This document shows, one piece after another, positions 1-7,610 of a stretch of DNA of 19,161 nucleotides; the first letter of the stretch is position 1; the number at the start of each line of letters is the position of its first letter. The notes under the pieces are model-generated. The model was given only the letters and a program-made list of their open reading frames with translations. It was not told where the DNA came from and ran no database searches. The position numbers and the translations under genes are program-made. Source of the DNA: Fibrobacter sp. UBA1765 (GTDB lineage Bacteria; Fibrobacterota; Fibrobacteria; Fibrobacterales; Fibrobacteraceae); NCBI GenBank assembly GCA_002314675.1, contig DCGZ01000011.1, forward strand, positions 1-19,161. The letters run 5' to 3'.

Positions 1-216
1 GCACCGAAGGTGCGACCTGATTCCAATCTTCCGTCTTACGTTTTCTGACTCCTGTCACTGACTCCAGGTTTCTTTCTAGCATCTTACTTTGTCATTGCGA
101 ACGTAGTGAAGCAATCTAGAACCTTGCCTTAGATGGCCGCGCTACGTTCATCATGACATGAAGAAGTACAACTTCTGACGACAGCCTACAGCCGACCGAT
201 TCCTATATTCTACCAG
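1..216. repeat. Non-coding left edge with dispersed repeats downstream of the ClC gene
   Basis: No gene is visible here. Bases 1-20 are the exact reverse complement of 19138-19157 in the right-edge array, and 66-90 carry an inverted version of the AAGTAAGATGC..AGAAAG part of the same unit, so roughly 1-91 is a degenerate inverted copy of the 91-bp repeat with a longer variable middle. Bases 90-118 (core ATTGCGAACGTAGTGAAGCA) are a second dispersed repeat, also present in opposite orientation at 15204-15233; its ends ATTGC/GCAAT can pair. Bases 162-176 form a perfect hairpin AGAAGT-ACA-ACTTCT (6-bp stem, 3-nt loop). No T-run follows on the minus strand, so this is not a canonical terminator for the ClC gene that ends at 217. 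Confidence 0.75.
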
Positions 217-1962
217 CTACCCTCTTCCATGATGCGATTTTACAATTCTATCGTAAGCCTTAAAAATAGCGGCATGACTCAAAATGCCAATAACATCGCC
301 CTTGCCATTCACGACGCAAAGTTCATTCAGCTTGTTATGCACGAAAATTCTTGAAGCAGAATGCAGGTCAAGCGTGTCAGAAAGCATCGGGGCCTTTACA
401 GTACAATCAGAAATAAGCAGGTGCTGCACAAGGTCAGGCGACGAAATGTAGGCGTTCTTGACAACGGACATGTCAAGCAGGCCAATGTATTTTTCGCCTC
501 GGTAAACCGGATACACATAATCCAAATCAATGTAAGGCAATATACCAGAAAGCAGGTCTTCACCGCGAAGAGTCTTGATATCACACTTTTCCACAACTTC
601 ACTAATAGTTGTTACGCGTAAAACATCCTGGTCCATATCGCCATGATGAGCTGGAGAAGAAAATTTATTTAGCACCTGGCTCTTGTAAATACTCCAAGGC
701 CTAGAAAAAGCAATGTGCATGACCGCAGCGATCAAAAGACCTGGCAACAAGCTATAGCTACCAGTCATTTCGCAAACCATTACAACACCCGCAATGGGAG
801 CCTTGGCGGCTCCTGCAAAAAACGCTGCCATGCCTACAAGAATAAACATTTCTGGAGTTCGAATCACACCAGGGAACGCAAGTTCACACACACCAGCAAA
901 CATGGCCCCTAGAACGCCACCAATAAACAAGGACGGTCCAAAGACGCCGCCGGAACCACCAGAACCAACGGTAAATGCGGTAGCCACAATTTTTGCAAGA
1001 ACGATTGCTAACAACAACAATACGCCCCAAATAGAATGTGGCATCATATCCTTCATTACCTGGCCAATAAATTCAAAACCACCGCCAGCGACTTCTGGGT
1101 AAAATAAAACGATAAAAGAAACAAAGGCTCCACCAATGGCCGGCTTTACCCAATTTGGAATTTTCCACTTTGCAAAACGGGTTTCCGATTCATTATAGCA
1201 GCGCACATACAAATACGAAAACGGAAAGCACAAAAGGCCTAACAGGGCGCAAGCAATCAATTCTATGGCATTTGTAAAAGGGAACGCCGGCACACCGACA
1301 ATCGCGGGAGCAGAACCAACAAAGGCAATGTATACAGTAAACGCAACAACAGAAGAAACAATGGAGGTAGCAAAGGCATTCGATTCAAAGTCTTCGCGAT
1401 AAAGCACCTCTACAGAAGTCAGTGCACCAGAAAGAGGAGCCTTGAAAATAGCGCCAAGACCTGCTGCAGTACCGGCCAACGTAAATTGACCACGCAAGGA
1501 ACGAGGCATTTTGAACATTCTGCAAAGTGTTGACGCAACACCGGAACCTATCTGAGAAACAGGGCCTTCATAGCCTGCACTACCGCCAGTCGAAAGCGTA
1601 ATAATGCTTGTCAAAAACTTTACCGGTGCAACTCGGGAACGAATCTTTCCTCCATGGTAATGGAAGGAACGAATCATGTTGTCTGTCCCCTGCCCTGCAG
1701 TTTCTGGAGTCTTTGTAATCTTGTAAATAATCAAGCCAACAACAAGGCCGCCAACAGCTGGCATTATGGCAAAGCTCCACCACGGCAGAGCATTTTCGCC
1801 ACTCCACGGCTTGTGAACAAGTTCGCTAGCAATATCAAGGCCGTAATGGAATGCTACCGCAACAAAGCCTGTCACAAAACCTATGAGCGCCGCCAGGAAT
1901 ATTTTCGGCAAATAGCCATTGATTACAAAAAGTCTAGCAAAGCGCTTTTGAAAGGCCGTCAT
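217..1962 (-). CDS. ClC-family chloride channel / H+/Cl- antiporter with C-terminal CBS domains
   Basis: Membrane protein of 581 residues that would move chloride (or another anion) across the inner membrane, either as a channel or in exchange for protons. Residues about 20-430 are a run of hydrophobic helices with ClC signature loops: GGSAGYEGP at 126-134, where Glu132 matches the gating glutamate of the family's GREGP motif (Arg replaced by Tyr), and GGVFGPSLFIGG at 338-349, matching GGIFAPSL. The usual GSGIPE loop appears as the divergent GQGTDN near 91-96, so the selectivity serine is not conserved. Residues about 445-575 form a cytoplasmic CBS pair, often a nucleotide sensor in this family. 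The ATG directly follows the TAA of the MATE gene, and AGAGG lies about 10 nt upstream, indicating translational coupling. Family assignment is secure; ion and mechanism are inferred. Confidence 0.93.
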   Translation of the reverse strand: MTAFQKRFARLFVINGYLPKIFLAALIGFVTGFVAVAFHYGLDIASELVHKPWSGENALPWWSFAIMPAVGGLVVGLIIYKITKTPETAGQGTDNMIRSFHYHGGKIRSRVAPVKFLTSIITLSTGGSAGYEGPVSQIGSGVASTLCRMFKMPRSLRGQFTLAGTAAGLGAIFKAPLSGALTSVEVLYREDFESNAFATSIVSSVVAFTVYIAFVGSAPAIVGVPAFPFTNAIELIACALLGLLCFPFSYLYVRCYNESETRFAKWKIPNWVKPAIGGAFVSFIVLFYPEVAGGGFEFIGQVMKDMMPHSIWGVLLLLAIVLAKIVATAFTVGSGGSGGVFGPSLFIGGVLGAMFAGVCELAFPGVIRTPEMFILVGMAAFFAGAAKAPIAGVVMVCEMTGSYSLLPGLLIAAVMHIAFSRPWSIYKSQVLNKFSSPAHHGDMDQDVLRVTTISEVVEKCDIKTLRGEDLLSGILPYIDLDYVYPVYRGEKYIGLLDMSVVKNAYISSPDLVQHLLISDCTVKAPMLSDTLDLHSASRIFVHNKLNELCVVNGKGDVIGILSHAAIFKAYDRIVKSHHGRG

Positions 1963-3354
1963 TTACTTAAACCTCTTCATTAATTTTCTCCAGCTGCCGG
2001 AACGATACCTAAGGTAAAGAATTCCAGGGAAAATCACGTAGCAAACAACGACAATCCACCAGGAAGCGATTGTCGATATTTTAAACACAAACGCACCGAT
2101 CCACAAGGCAAATACAGAGAGCCAGTTTAGAATAATCAAGGTCACCATGACCCAAAAGACATCACCTGCACCGCGAAGCGCTCCTGCAAACACACAAATG
2201 CCGACTTCAAAAAGCACATAGAGCGAAGCAATTCTTAGCATATTCTCGGCAACGGGTCTTGCACTTTCAAAAAGCCCACTAGAAACATCAGGGGCAAAAA
2301 TATCGGTCAAGACATTAGGAATACCTATAAGAAAGAACGCAACTACAAGAGAATATCCAAAGCCCACGACAAGCGTAGAACGAATGGAACGTCTAACGGC
2401 GGCACTGTCACGCGCGCCTACATAGCGACCGACAAGGCTTGTAGCAGCAACTTCAAGGCCAATCAAAGGAACATACGCAACCATGTCCCAGTTGAACATA
2501 ACAGATGCTGCAGTCGCAGCCTCCGGCCCCATTCTTTGAAAAGTCAAAATCAAGGTCTGGAACGCAAGCATGGTAAAGAACAATTCAGTACCGCTAGCAG
2601 CACCCTTTTTCAAAAGTTCAAGGAACAATTCCTTGCAAAACTTTAAATGGAATGGAAATTCCGCCTGCAATTTTTTCCCGAAAAACTTGATTGCAAGCAC
2701 AAGGATCGTTACAAAATTTCCTAAAATAGTGCCAACGGCAGCACCCCGAATATCAAGGGCAGGGAACGGACCTACGCCAAAAATCAAGAAGTAATTTGCG
2801 GCAACGTTCACGACCATGCCAACAAAAGCGGCAATCATCACAATCTTTGTTTGTCCGATTCCAGAAAAAAAAGAAATAAACGCCTGGCGCAAAAGCACTA
2901 TAACAGCGCCACAAATTAAAATATTGAAGTATGTTGTTTGCGCTTGTAGCTGCAGCCCCTCAACTCCAGTTGCACTAAACATAAAATAGCCAAGCGGAGC
3001 AAGCAAAAAAACAAGGGGGGCACAAATCAAGGAAAGGATTATTCCTTGAGAAGCAACACTTGCACAATTTTCAAATCGCTTTGCGCCAAAATTCTGTGCG
3101 ACAAGAGCCGTAACATACGAAATCACGCCATTGAAAAATGTCATGATAACCATTTGCGCAGCACCACCCGCAAGGGCTGCATTCATGTATTCGGGAGCAA
3201 GCTTTGCAAGGAACAAGCGATCGGCAAATGTCATAAAAGTATCAAATGACATTGACAATAGCATCGGGAGAGCAATGATCAAAACATCACGAACATTGCC
3301 TCGGCGCGGAGCCGCAAAAATCCCATTTGCGATCTTTGAATTTTCCCAAAACAT
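1963..3354 (-). CDS. MATE-family multidrug/toxin efflux transporter
   Basis: Inner-membrane protein of 463 residues, the usual MATE length, with about 12 hydrophobic segments arranged as two similar halves. The N-terminal region (IALPMLLSMSFDTFMTFADR around residues 27-46) is the typical MATE helix 1, and the later segments with many Gly/Ala fit the MatE domain. MATE proteins export cationic drugs, dyes or metabolites using a Na+ or H+ gradient; the substrate cannot be told from the sequence. The ATG at 3354 is preceded only by a weak GGA, and the gene lies 44 bp behind the FIST-GGDEF gene on the same strand. Its stop codon is immediately followed by the ClC start, so the two transporters are probably co-translated. 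The family call is firm; the role is not known. Confidence 0.93.
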   Translation of the reverse strand: MFWENSKIANGIFAAPRRGNVRDVLIIALPMLLSMSFDTFMTFADRLFLAKLAPEYMNAALAGGAAQMVIMTFFNGVISYVTALVAQNFGAKRFENCASVASQGIILSLICAPLVFLLAPLGYFMFSATGVEGLQLQAQTTYFNILICGAVIVLLRQAFISFFSGIGQTKIVMIAAFVGMVVNVAANYFLIFGVGPFPALDIRGAAVGTILGNFVTILVLAIKFFGKKLQAEFPFHLKFCKELFLELLKKGAASGTELFFTMLAFQTLILTFQRMGPEAATAASVMFNWDMVAYVPLIGLEVAATSLVGRYVGARDSAAVRRSIRSTLVVGFGYSLVVAFFLIGIPNVLTDIFAPDVSSGLFESARPVAENMLRIASLYVLFEVGICVFAGALRGAGDVFWVMVTLIILNWLSVFALWIGAFVFKISTIASWWIVVVCYVIFPGILYLRYRSGSWRKLMKRFK

Positions 3355-3398
3355 TTCGGGTCCAAAGATAGTAAAAAGGGATTATGCAAACTTTCTAA

Positions 3399-5156
3399 CT
3401 AAAGCATTACAACACGGTTCTTGCCGCCCTGCTTCGCGTTACCAAGAGCCTTGCTTACACGGGCGTAGACCATTTCTGCAGTCTGGCGCGGCTTGCATTC
3501 CGTAATGCCAACACTCACCGTAATCTTACCAGCTGTGCCTACATTTACCCGGCTCATGGTGCTTCGAATATTTTCTGCAAGGGCTAGAGCCTTGATTTCG
3601 TTATAGCCCGGCAAAACAAGCATAAATTCATCGCCAGAGAACCTTCCAACAATCGCCAAAGGCGCATATTCACGAACAATCTTGCGAATCGTGTCAGAAA
3701 CAATAGTCAAAACTTCGTCACCGGCAATTGTTCCAAAAGACTCGTTCACTTCCCTAAAATTGTCTATGCCAAACTGCAATACAGAAAAAGGCGTACGAGA
3801 CAATTGCGTGTTTTCAACTTCTTGCTGAACCTTTTTTTGAATTTCAATTCGATTCAGGAATTTTGTCAGTGCATCGTTATTTGCAAGGGAAGCCACACTT
3901 ACATTTGCGCTAGCAAGTTCAGCGGTAGCAGCTTCAATAAAGTTTGCAAGACGGCTAATCATGGAGACCCTACCGCTTAATGCATATTGCCCCATATTAA
4001 AATCAGCAGCACTCTTGCAAGGTGCGCCCTCGCGCATTGCAGCCACGACAAGGGTTACATTATGCTGGTTTACAAAGCCGCCCGTTCGCAAGAATTCACC
4101 CGACGTGTAAAAGCCTGCTGTTGGAGCAATGGACTGGAAAGGCAATGTCTCGTCGCTGATTTCCGAATCGCCCCAAAAAGTTCTGCGTCCTGCACAAGAA
4201 AACACTTGAATAACCTGCGGGCTAAATTCGGCGAGCTTTTGGCAATCCCTATAAACAGAGTTAAGAATCGTTTCTGGGTCACCATACGCCATGCGCGCAA
4301 CAACGGATTCTTCTATATCGGAGGTCATTACAAGCGAACCATCGGCAGTACAAGACACCGGGGCACGCAAAATGTCAATTCCATTTTTCTTATAAAAGAA
4401 AGGGAACTCTAAGGTGTTATTGAAAAATCTCTTATCGTTTTGAATAGCAAGGTAACGATGGTAAATGCCAAAGGCAGGCTTATTATCCAGTTCCTGGAGC
4501 AAACTACCACTAGCGCGCGTTACCTTGAACTCCCGGCCAAGAGGTTTCCAGCCAGAAATATGCGTGGTTTCGATATAAAAGTCATCTCCACCCAAAAGCA
4601 CTAAGACCACGGCGTGTTCAGAAATTCCGCCAACCTTCGAGAACACGCAAGCAGAATCGCTATTCAAGTCGACATTAAAGGCTCCACCACCAAAAATATG
4701 CACGCTCGCACGGGCACTATAAAGCAAATCGCTAAAATTTGACATGGACATGCCGCGAATCGTAGCCAACAGCGCGACTCCCTTGATCCATGGATTGCTT
4801 TCAATAAGCCGCACAAGCGCATTCGCAACACCGCCAGCAGATTCATCGGTCAAATTGTACTGGACAATTTCTAGTTTCGTTGTCGGATTTTCAAAAATCG
4901 TGCAAGTTACCACAATTTCAGAGGAAGAAAGCCTTCCTTCATAAATGCTCCCATTTGCAGAACAGCCCACATAATCGGCATTAGGCAAAACAGAAGCAAT
5001 GGAATTGCACACCATGTTGATTTGGGCCAAGTCTACAGAATTCGTATAGACTTGAAAAAAGATAGCCTTAGAAACAGCTGCATAGTTTTCTCTAATGCGC
5101 TTTAGTTCTTCCTTAAAGGACATTTCATCTTTATATTCTATCTGTATCAGCTTCAT
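3399..5156 (-). CDS. FIST sensor domain fused to a GGDEF (diguanylate cyclase) domain
   Basis: Protein of 585 residues without signal peptide or membrane segment, so cytoplasmic. Residues about 25-215 resemble FIST_N (e.g. YVGCSANGSIYEGRLSSSEI at 62-81) and about 220-385 FIST_C (GIYHRYLAIQN, then TAGFYTSGEF at 346-355); FIST domains are proposed small-ligand, perhaps amino-acid, sensors. A helical linker (about 395-425) leads to a GGDEF domain starting with NNDALTKFLNR at 426-436. The signature motif reads SGDEF (507-511), a substitution found in some active cyclases, so synthesis of cyclic di-GMP is plausible. The RxxD inhibitory site expected five residues upstream is absent (APLA there), so product inhibition at that site is unlikely. 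It is the first gene of a unit with the MATE and ClC genes. Start ATG 5156 has a poor SD; Met12 is an alternative. Confidence 0.9.
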   Translation of the reverse strand: MKLIQIEYKDEMSFKEELKRIRENYAAVSKAIFFQVYTNSVDLAQINMVCNSIASVLPNADYVGCSANGSIYEGRLSSSEIVVTCTIFENPTTKLEIVQYNLTDESAGGVANALVRLIESNPWIKGVALLATIRGMSMSNFSDLLYSARASVHIFGGGAFNVDLNSDSACVFSKVGGISEHAVVLVLLGGDDFYIETTHISGWKPLGREFKVTRASGSLLQELDNKPAFGIYHRYLAIQNDKRFFNNTLEFPFFYKKNGIDILRAPVSCTADGSLVMTSDIEESVVARMAYGDPETILNSVYRDCQKLAEFSPQVIQVFSCAGRRTFWGDSEISDETLPFQSIAPTAGFYTSGEFLRTGGFVNQHNVTLVVAAMREGAPCKSAADFNMGQYALSGRVSMISRLANFIEAATAELASANVSVASLANNDALTKFLNRIEIQKKVQQEVENTQLSRTPFSVLQFGIDNFREVNESFGTIAGDEVLTIVSDTIRKIVREYAPLAIVGRFSGDEFMLVLPGYNEIKALALAENIRSTMSRVNVGTAGKITVSVGITECKPRQTAEMVYARVSKALGNAKQGGKNRVVML

Positions 5157-5311
5157 AAGGCACCCACACTACTAATCCATATTTTTGAGAATTTAATATT
5201 TAAAGACGAAAAAACAAGCAAAAATGGAACTTTCACTTTACTTACATTTTTTCAAATGTCATTTTTAGAGTAAAATAGGGATTTTTTCATTCTACTTTAG
5301 ACTATTCCAAC
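5157..5311. other. A/T-rich intergenic region upstream of the FIST-GGDEF gene
   Basis: This strongly A/T-rich stretch must hold the promoter of the FIST-GGDEF/MATE/ClC unit because a terminator closes the preceding gene. A possible but weak minus-strand promoter is TTGCTT, 17 nt, TATTAA in the 5185-5225 area. A small perfect inverted repeat ACATTT-TTTC-AAATGT lies at 5244-5259. Neither is strong enough to claim as a defined site. Confidence 0.3.
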
Positions 5312-5345
5312 AAAAAAAGGGCCTGCATTTTTGCAAGGCCCTTTT
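5312..5345 (-). terminator. Rho-independent terminator of the CobW-type GTPase gene
   Basis: On the minus strand AAAAGGGCCTTGC pairs with GCAGGCCCTTTT (one bulged base, short A-rich loop) and is followed by a T-run (complement of 5312-5318). It lies just downstream of the GTPase stop codon at 5360. The flanking A and T runs would let it also act on the plus strand. Confidence 0.85.
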
Positions 5346-5359
5346 CTAACATTCAAGGT

Positions 5360-6697
5360 TTACTTGCCTAGGCAATCGTTCAACTTCGCGATAATTGCCT
5401 TCTTGTCCATTTTCTGGCCAATGAACACCAGTCGAACGATACGGTCTCCATATTCGGAATCCCAAATCTTGAGCAAGTCGGGATGTTCTTCAAGGAGCTT
5501 ACGCTGTTCTTCCTTGCTTTCTGCAGCAAACCAGCGACCATACGGAGTTGCTGTTGCCTGCTTGCCAGCCTGTTCAAACAAGTAGGATTCGGTACGTTCA
5601 TCTTCGAACCACATCAGGCCCTTTGTACGGATGATGCTTGTCGGGTAATTGTCAAGGAAAGCTTCGATCTTTTCGCGAACGAACGGACGGCGATTTTCAA
5701 ATACAAATGTACTAATGCCGTATTCATCGCCATGTGGATGATCCTTGTCATGGTGGTGGCCACAATGGCAAACGCCATGTTCATGGTCGCAATGGCTGTG
5801 GTCCTCGTGATCATGGTCATGGTCGTCATCATCGTGGTGGTGATGGTGTTCATGTTCTTCATCATGGTGATGCTTACAAACACCGTGTTCATGGTCACAA
5901 TCGCTGTGGTCTTCGTGATCATGATCGTGTTCATCATGGTCATCGTCATCATCGTGATCGGCTTCGACCTTTTCAAATTCCTTGGACCAGCCTGCAGAAC
6001 CAGCCACACGCTCAAAGTCAAAAGACTTTGTATCAAGGATATCAGACATGCTGACCTTGCCAAAATTCGTTTCAATCATCTTGGCTTCTGGCTGCAATGC
6101 ACGAACAACAGCCTTGACATGAGCAAGGTCTTCTGCAGAAACTTCATCAACCTTGTTAATAATGATGGTGTTACAGAATTCCACCTGCTGAACGAGAAGG
6201 TTTGCGATATCTTCTTCTTCAAGATCTTCAGCAACAAGCTTTTCGCCACCGGCAAATTCATCGCAAAGTCGAAGTGCGTCTACAACAGAAACAATGTTAT
6301 CAAGGTGGCACATAAGGCGTTCGCCGTTTTTGCCCTGGAGTTGAGCGCCTGCCATGCAAATTGTTTGAGCGATAGGAATCGGTTCGCAAATACCGCTAGC
6401 TTCAATCAAGATATAGTCAAACTTGCCCTGTTCAAGAATTTCGGCAATTTGTTCAAGCAAGTCAGTCTTAAGGGAACAGCAAATGCAACCGTTGCTTAAA
6501 GGGACAACCTTACCGGAATCTTCCTTTGTAATATTGCCGCCCTTTTCAATCAAGGCCTGGTCGATATTTACTTCGCCGATATCATTTACAATAACGGCTA
6601 CATGGTAGCCCTGCTGATTGTTCAACACATAATTAAGAAGAGTTGTTTTACCGGCTCCAAGGTAACCGGTGAGCAGCGTAACAGGTACTGATTTCAT
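5360..6697 (-). CDS. CobW/COG0523-family GTPase (metal chaperone) with duplicated His/Asp-rich insert
   Basis: G3E-family P-loop GTPase of 445 residues, predicted to deliver or insert a metal, most often zinc in this family, in the cytoplasm. Visible motifs: Walker A GYLGAGKTT at 11-19, the family metal site CICC at 71-74, and NKVD at 181-184 for guanine recognition. Residues 327-443 are the CobW C-terminal domain. Between the two lies an unusually long insert (248-323) with about 30 His, many Asp and 5 Cys, made of two copies of a 36-residue unit (DHDHEDHS.CDHEHGVC at 258-274 and 294-310). Start ATG 6697 is well supported by AAGGAG five bases upstream (complement 6703-6708), one of the best SDs in the window. 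It ends in its own terminator. Zinc, nickel or cobalt are all possible cargoes; no metal-regulator site was recognised upstream. Confidence 0.93.
   Translation of the reverse strand: MKSVPVTLLTGYLGAGKTTLLNYVLNNQQGYHVAVIVNDIGEVNIDQALIEKGGNITKEDSGKVVPLSNGCICCSLKTDLLEQIAEILEQGKFDYILIEASGICEPIPIAQTICMAGAQLQGKNGERLMCHLDNIVSVVDALRLCDEFAGGEKLVAEDLEEEDIANLLVQQVEFCNTIIINKVDEVSAEDLAHVKAVVRALQPEAKMIETNFGKVSMSDILDTKSFDFERVAGSAGWSKEFEKVEADHDDDDDHDEHDHDHEDHSDCDHEHGVCKHHHDEEHEHHHHHDDDDHDHDHEDHSHCDHEHGVCHCGHHHDKDHPHGDEYGISTFVFENRRPFVREKIEAFLDNYPTSIIRTKGLMWFEDERTESYLFEQAGKQATATPYGRWFAAESKEEQRKLLEEHPDLLKIWDSEYGDRIVRLVFIGQKMDKKAIIAKLNDCLGK
5729..5956 (-). repeat. His/Asp/Cys-rich coding repeat, two 108-bp units
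   Basis: This segment of the GTPase gene encodes residues 248-323. The part at 5876-5926 (residues 258-274) is repeated at 5768-5818 (residues 294-310), giving a 108-bp (36-codon) period. The two protein copies differ at one residue over 17 (Asp versus His), while codons differ at several third positions, so the duplication is not brand new. It is probably a metal-storage or metal-sensing loop. Confidence 0.85.
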
Positions 6698-6763
6698 TAT
6701 AGCTCCTTCGCTAATTTCACGCCTTATAAAATAGAAAAATATGAAAATTCAAGCAAATAGACT

Positions 6764-7609
6764 TTATTTAAACAATCCGCTCTTTGGCAGGAACACACTC
6801 CATGTTTCCTTTTTCAAGGCTACATTTGTAAGCATCTGCCTTGCATCGTGAATCGCGACTGTAGGCACGCTAGCAAAATTTGCTACGGTTCCACCAAATG
6901 CCCTGAGAGATTTGTCTCGGCCAAACATTTGTCGCATGGCAAGTTCGCCAAACACGACTATTTTTTGAGGCCTAAGTAAAGACACTTCCTTTTCAAGCAT
7001 TTGCCTGAGAGTAACATCGAGCATTACAGATGGCATGCGTTGAGCTTCGCGCTTATACACATAAGTCAAGGCGCACTTGCCTGCAGGTACCGACAATGCT
7101 GCAAAAAGTCTAAAGACCATTTGCCCAACGTTCGATGCCATCAAGCTTGGATTTTTATCATCAGGCTGAGGAGCGTCAAACACAAGCAAGACTTCTGGAT
7201 TTTGAGCGCCTTCTACGCCAACTACATTTGCACCCTGGTAAATAGAATGTTTTGCAACGGCATCGTAAAACCCCTGCAAAGTAGTTGAAGACAAAAATTC
7301 AACGGGAGTCGATTCAGAGCGAGTCGCAAGAGCGCTCAAGTCAAGCGTATCGGAACGGCCTCCGGAACCTCCAGAAAGAATTTGCACTCTCGACGCCGAC
7401 GGCTGCTTGGGAGCTTCTGCAAAACTACGTTGCATTTGTACGCGTTGTGGCTGCGCGGGTTGCCTTTGCGGAACAGGCGCACTTTGCATTGCCGGAGCAG
7501 TTTTCTTTTTTAGCAATGCCAAAGACCACGGTTCTTCAAAGAATACTTCATCTTCGCCAAGTTCTGCCTGGGCTTCTAGGTAATTTCTCAACTCGGAATA
7601 ATCAACCAT
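6764..7609 (-). CDS. Divergent uracil-DNA glycosylase superfamily protein
   Basis: Protein of 281 residues from the ATG at 7609; an earlier in-frame start at 7636 would overlap coaBC by 26 bases and is less likely. Residues 1-36 are acidic and predicted ordered, 37-75 are a Pro/Gln-rich linker, and about 120-275 resemble the family 4/5 uracil-DNA glycosylase fold: LLRPQKIVVFGELAMRQMFG at 211-230 is the typical core strand-helix, and AIHDARQML at 252-260 occupies the place of the usual HPSxLL motif. The N-terminal active-site motif (GEAPG.xED in family 4) is replaced by FDAPQPDDKNP at 144-154, and no 4Fe-4S cysteine set is seen (only Cys179). It may be an inactive or altered repair enzyme. One base separates its start from the coaBC stop, so the two are translated together. 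Confidence 0.65.
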   Translation of the reverse strand: MVDYSELRNYLEAQAELGEDEVFFEEPWSLALLKKKTAPAMQSAPVPQRQPAQPQRVQMQRSFAEAPKQPSASRVQILSGGSGGRSDTLDLSALATRSESTPVEFLSSTTLQGFYDAVAKHSIYQGANVVGVEGAQNPEVLLVFDAPQPDDKNPSLMASNVGQMVFRLFAALSVPAGKCALTYVYKREAQRMPSVMLDVTLRQMLEKEVSLLRPQKIVVFGELAMRQMFGRDKSLRAFGGTVANFASVPTVAIHDARQMLTNVALKKETWSVFLPKSGLFK

Positions 7610-7610
7610 A

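Noticed and set aside
5483..6499. Long plus-strand open frame (338 codons) opposite the CobW-type GTPase gene
   Set aside because: Its translation is a low-complexity Val/Met/Ile-rich string over the His/Asp repeat codons, while the minus strand encodes a complete GTPase with all motifs. It is an antisense shadow.
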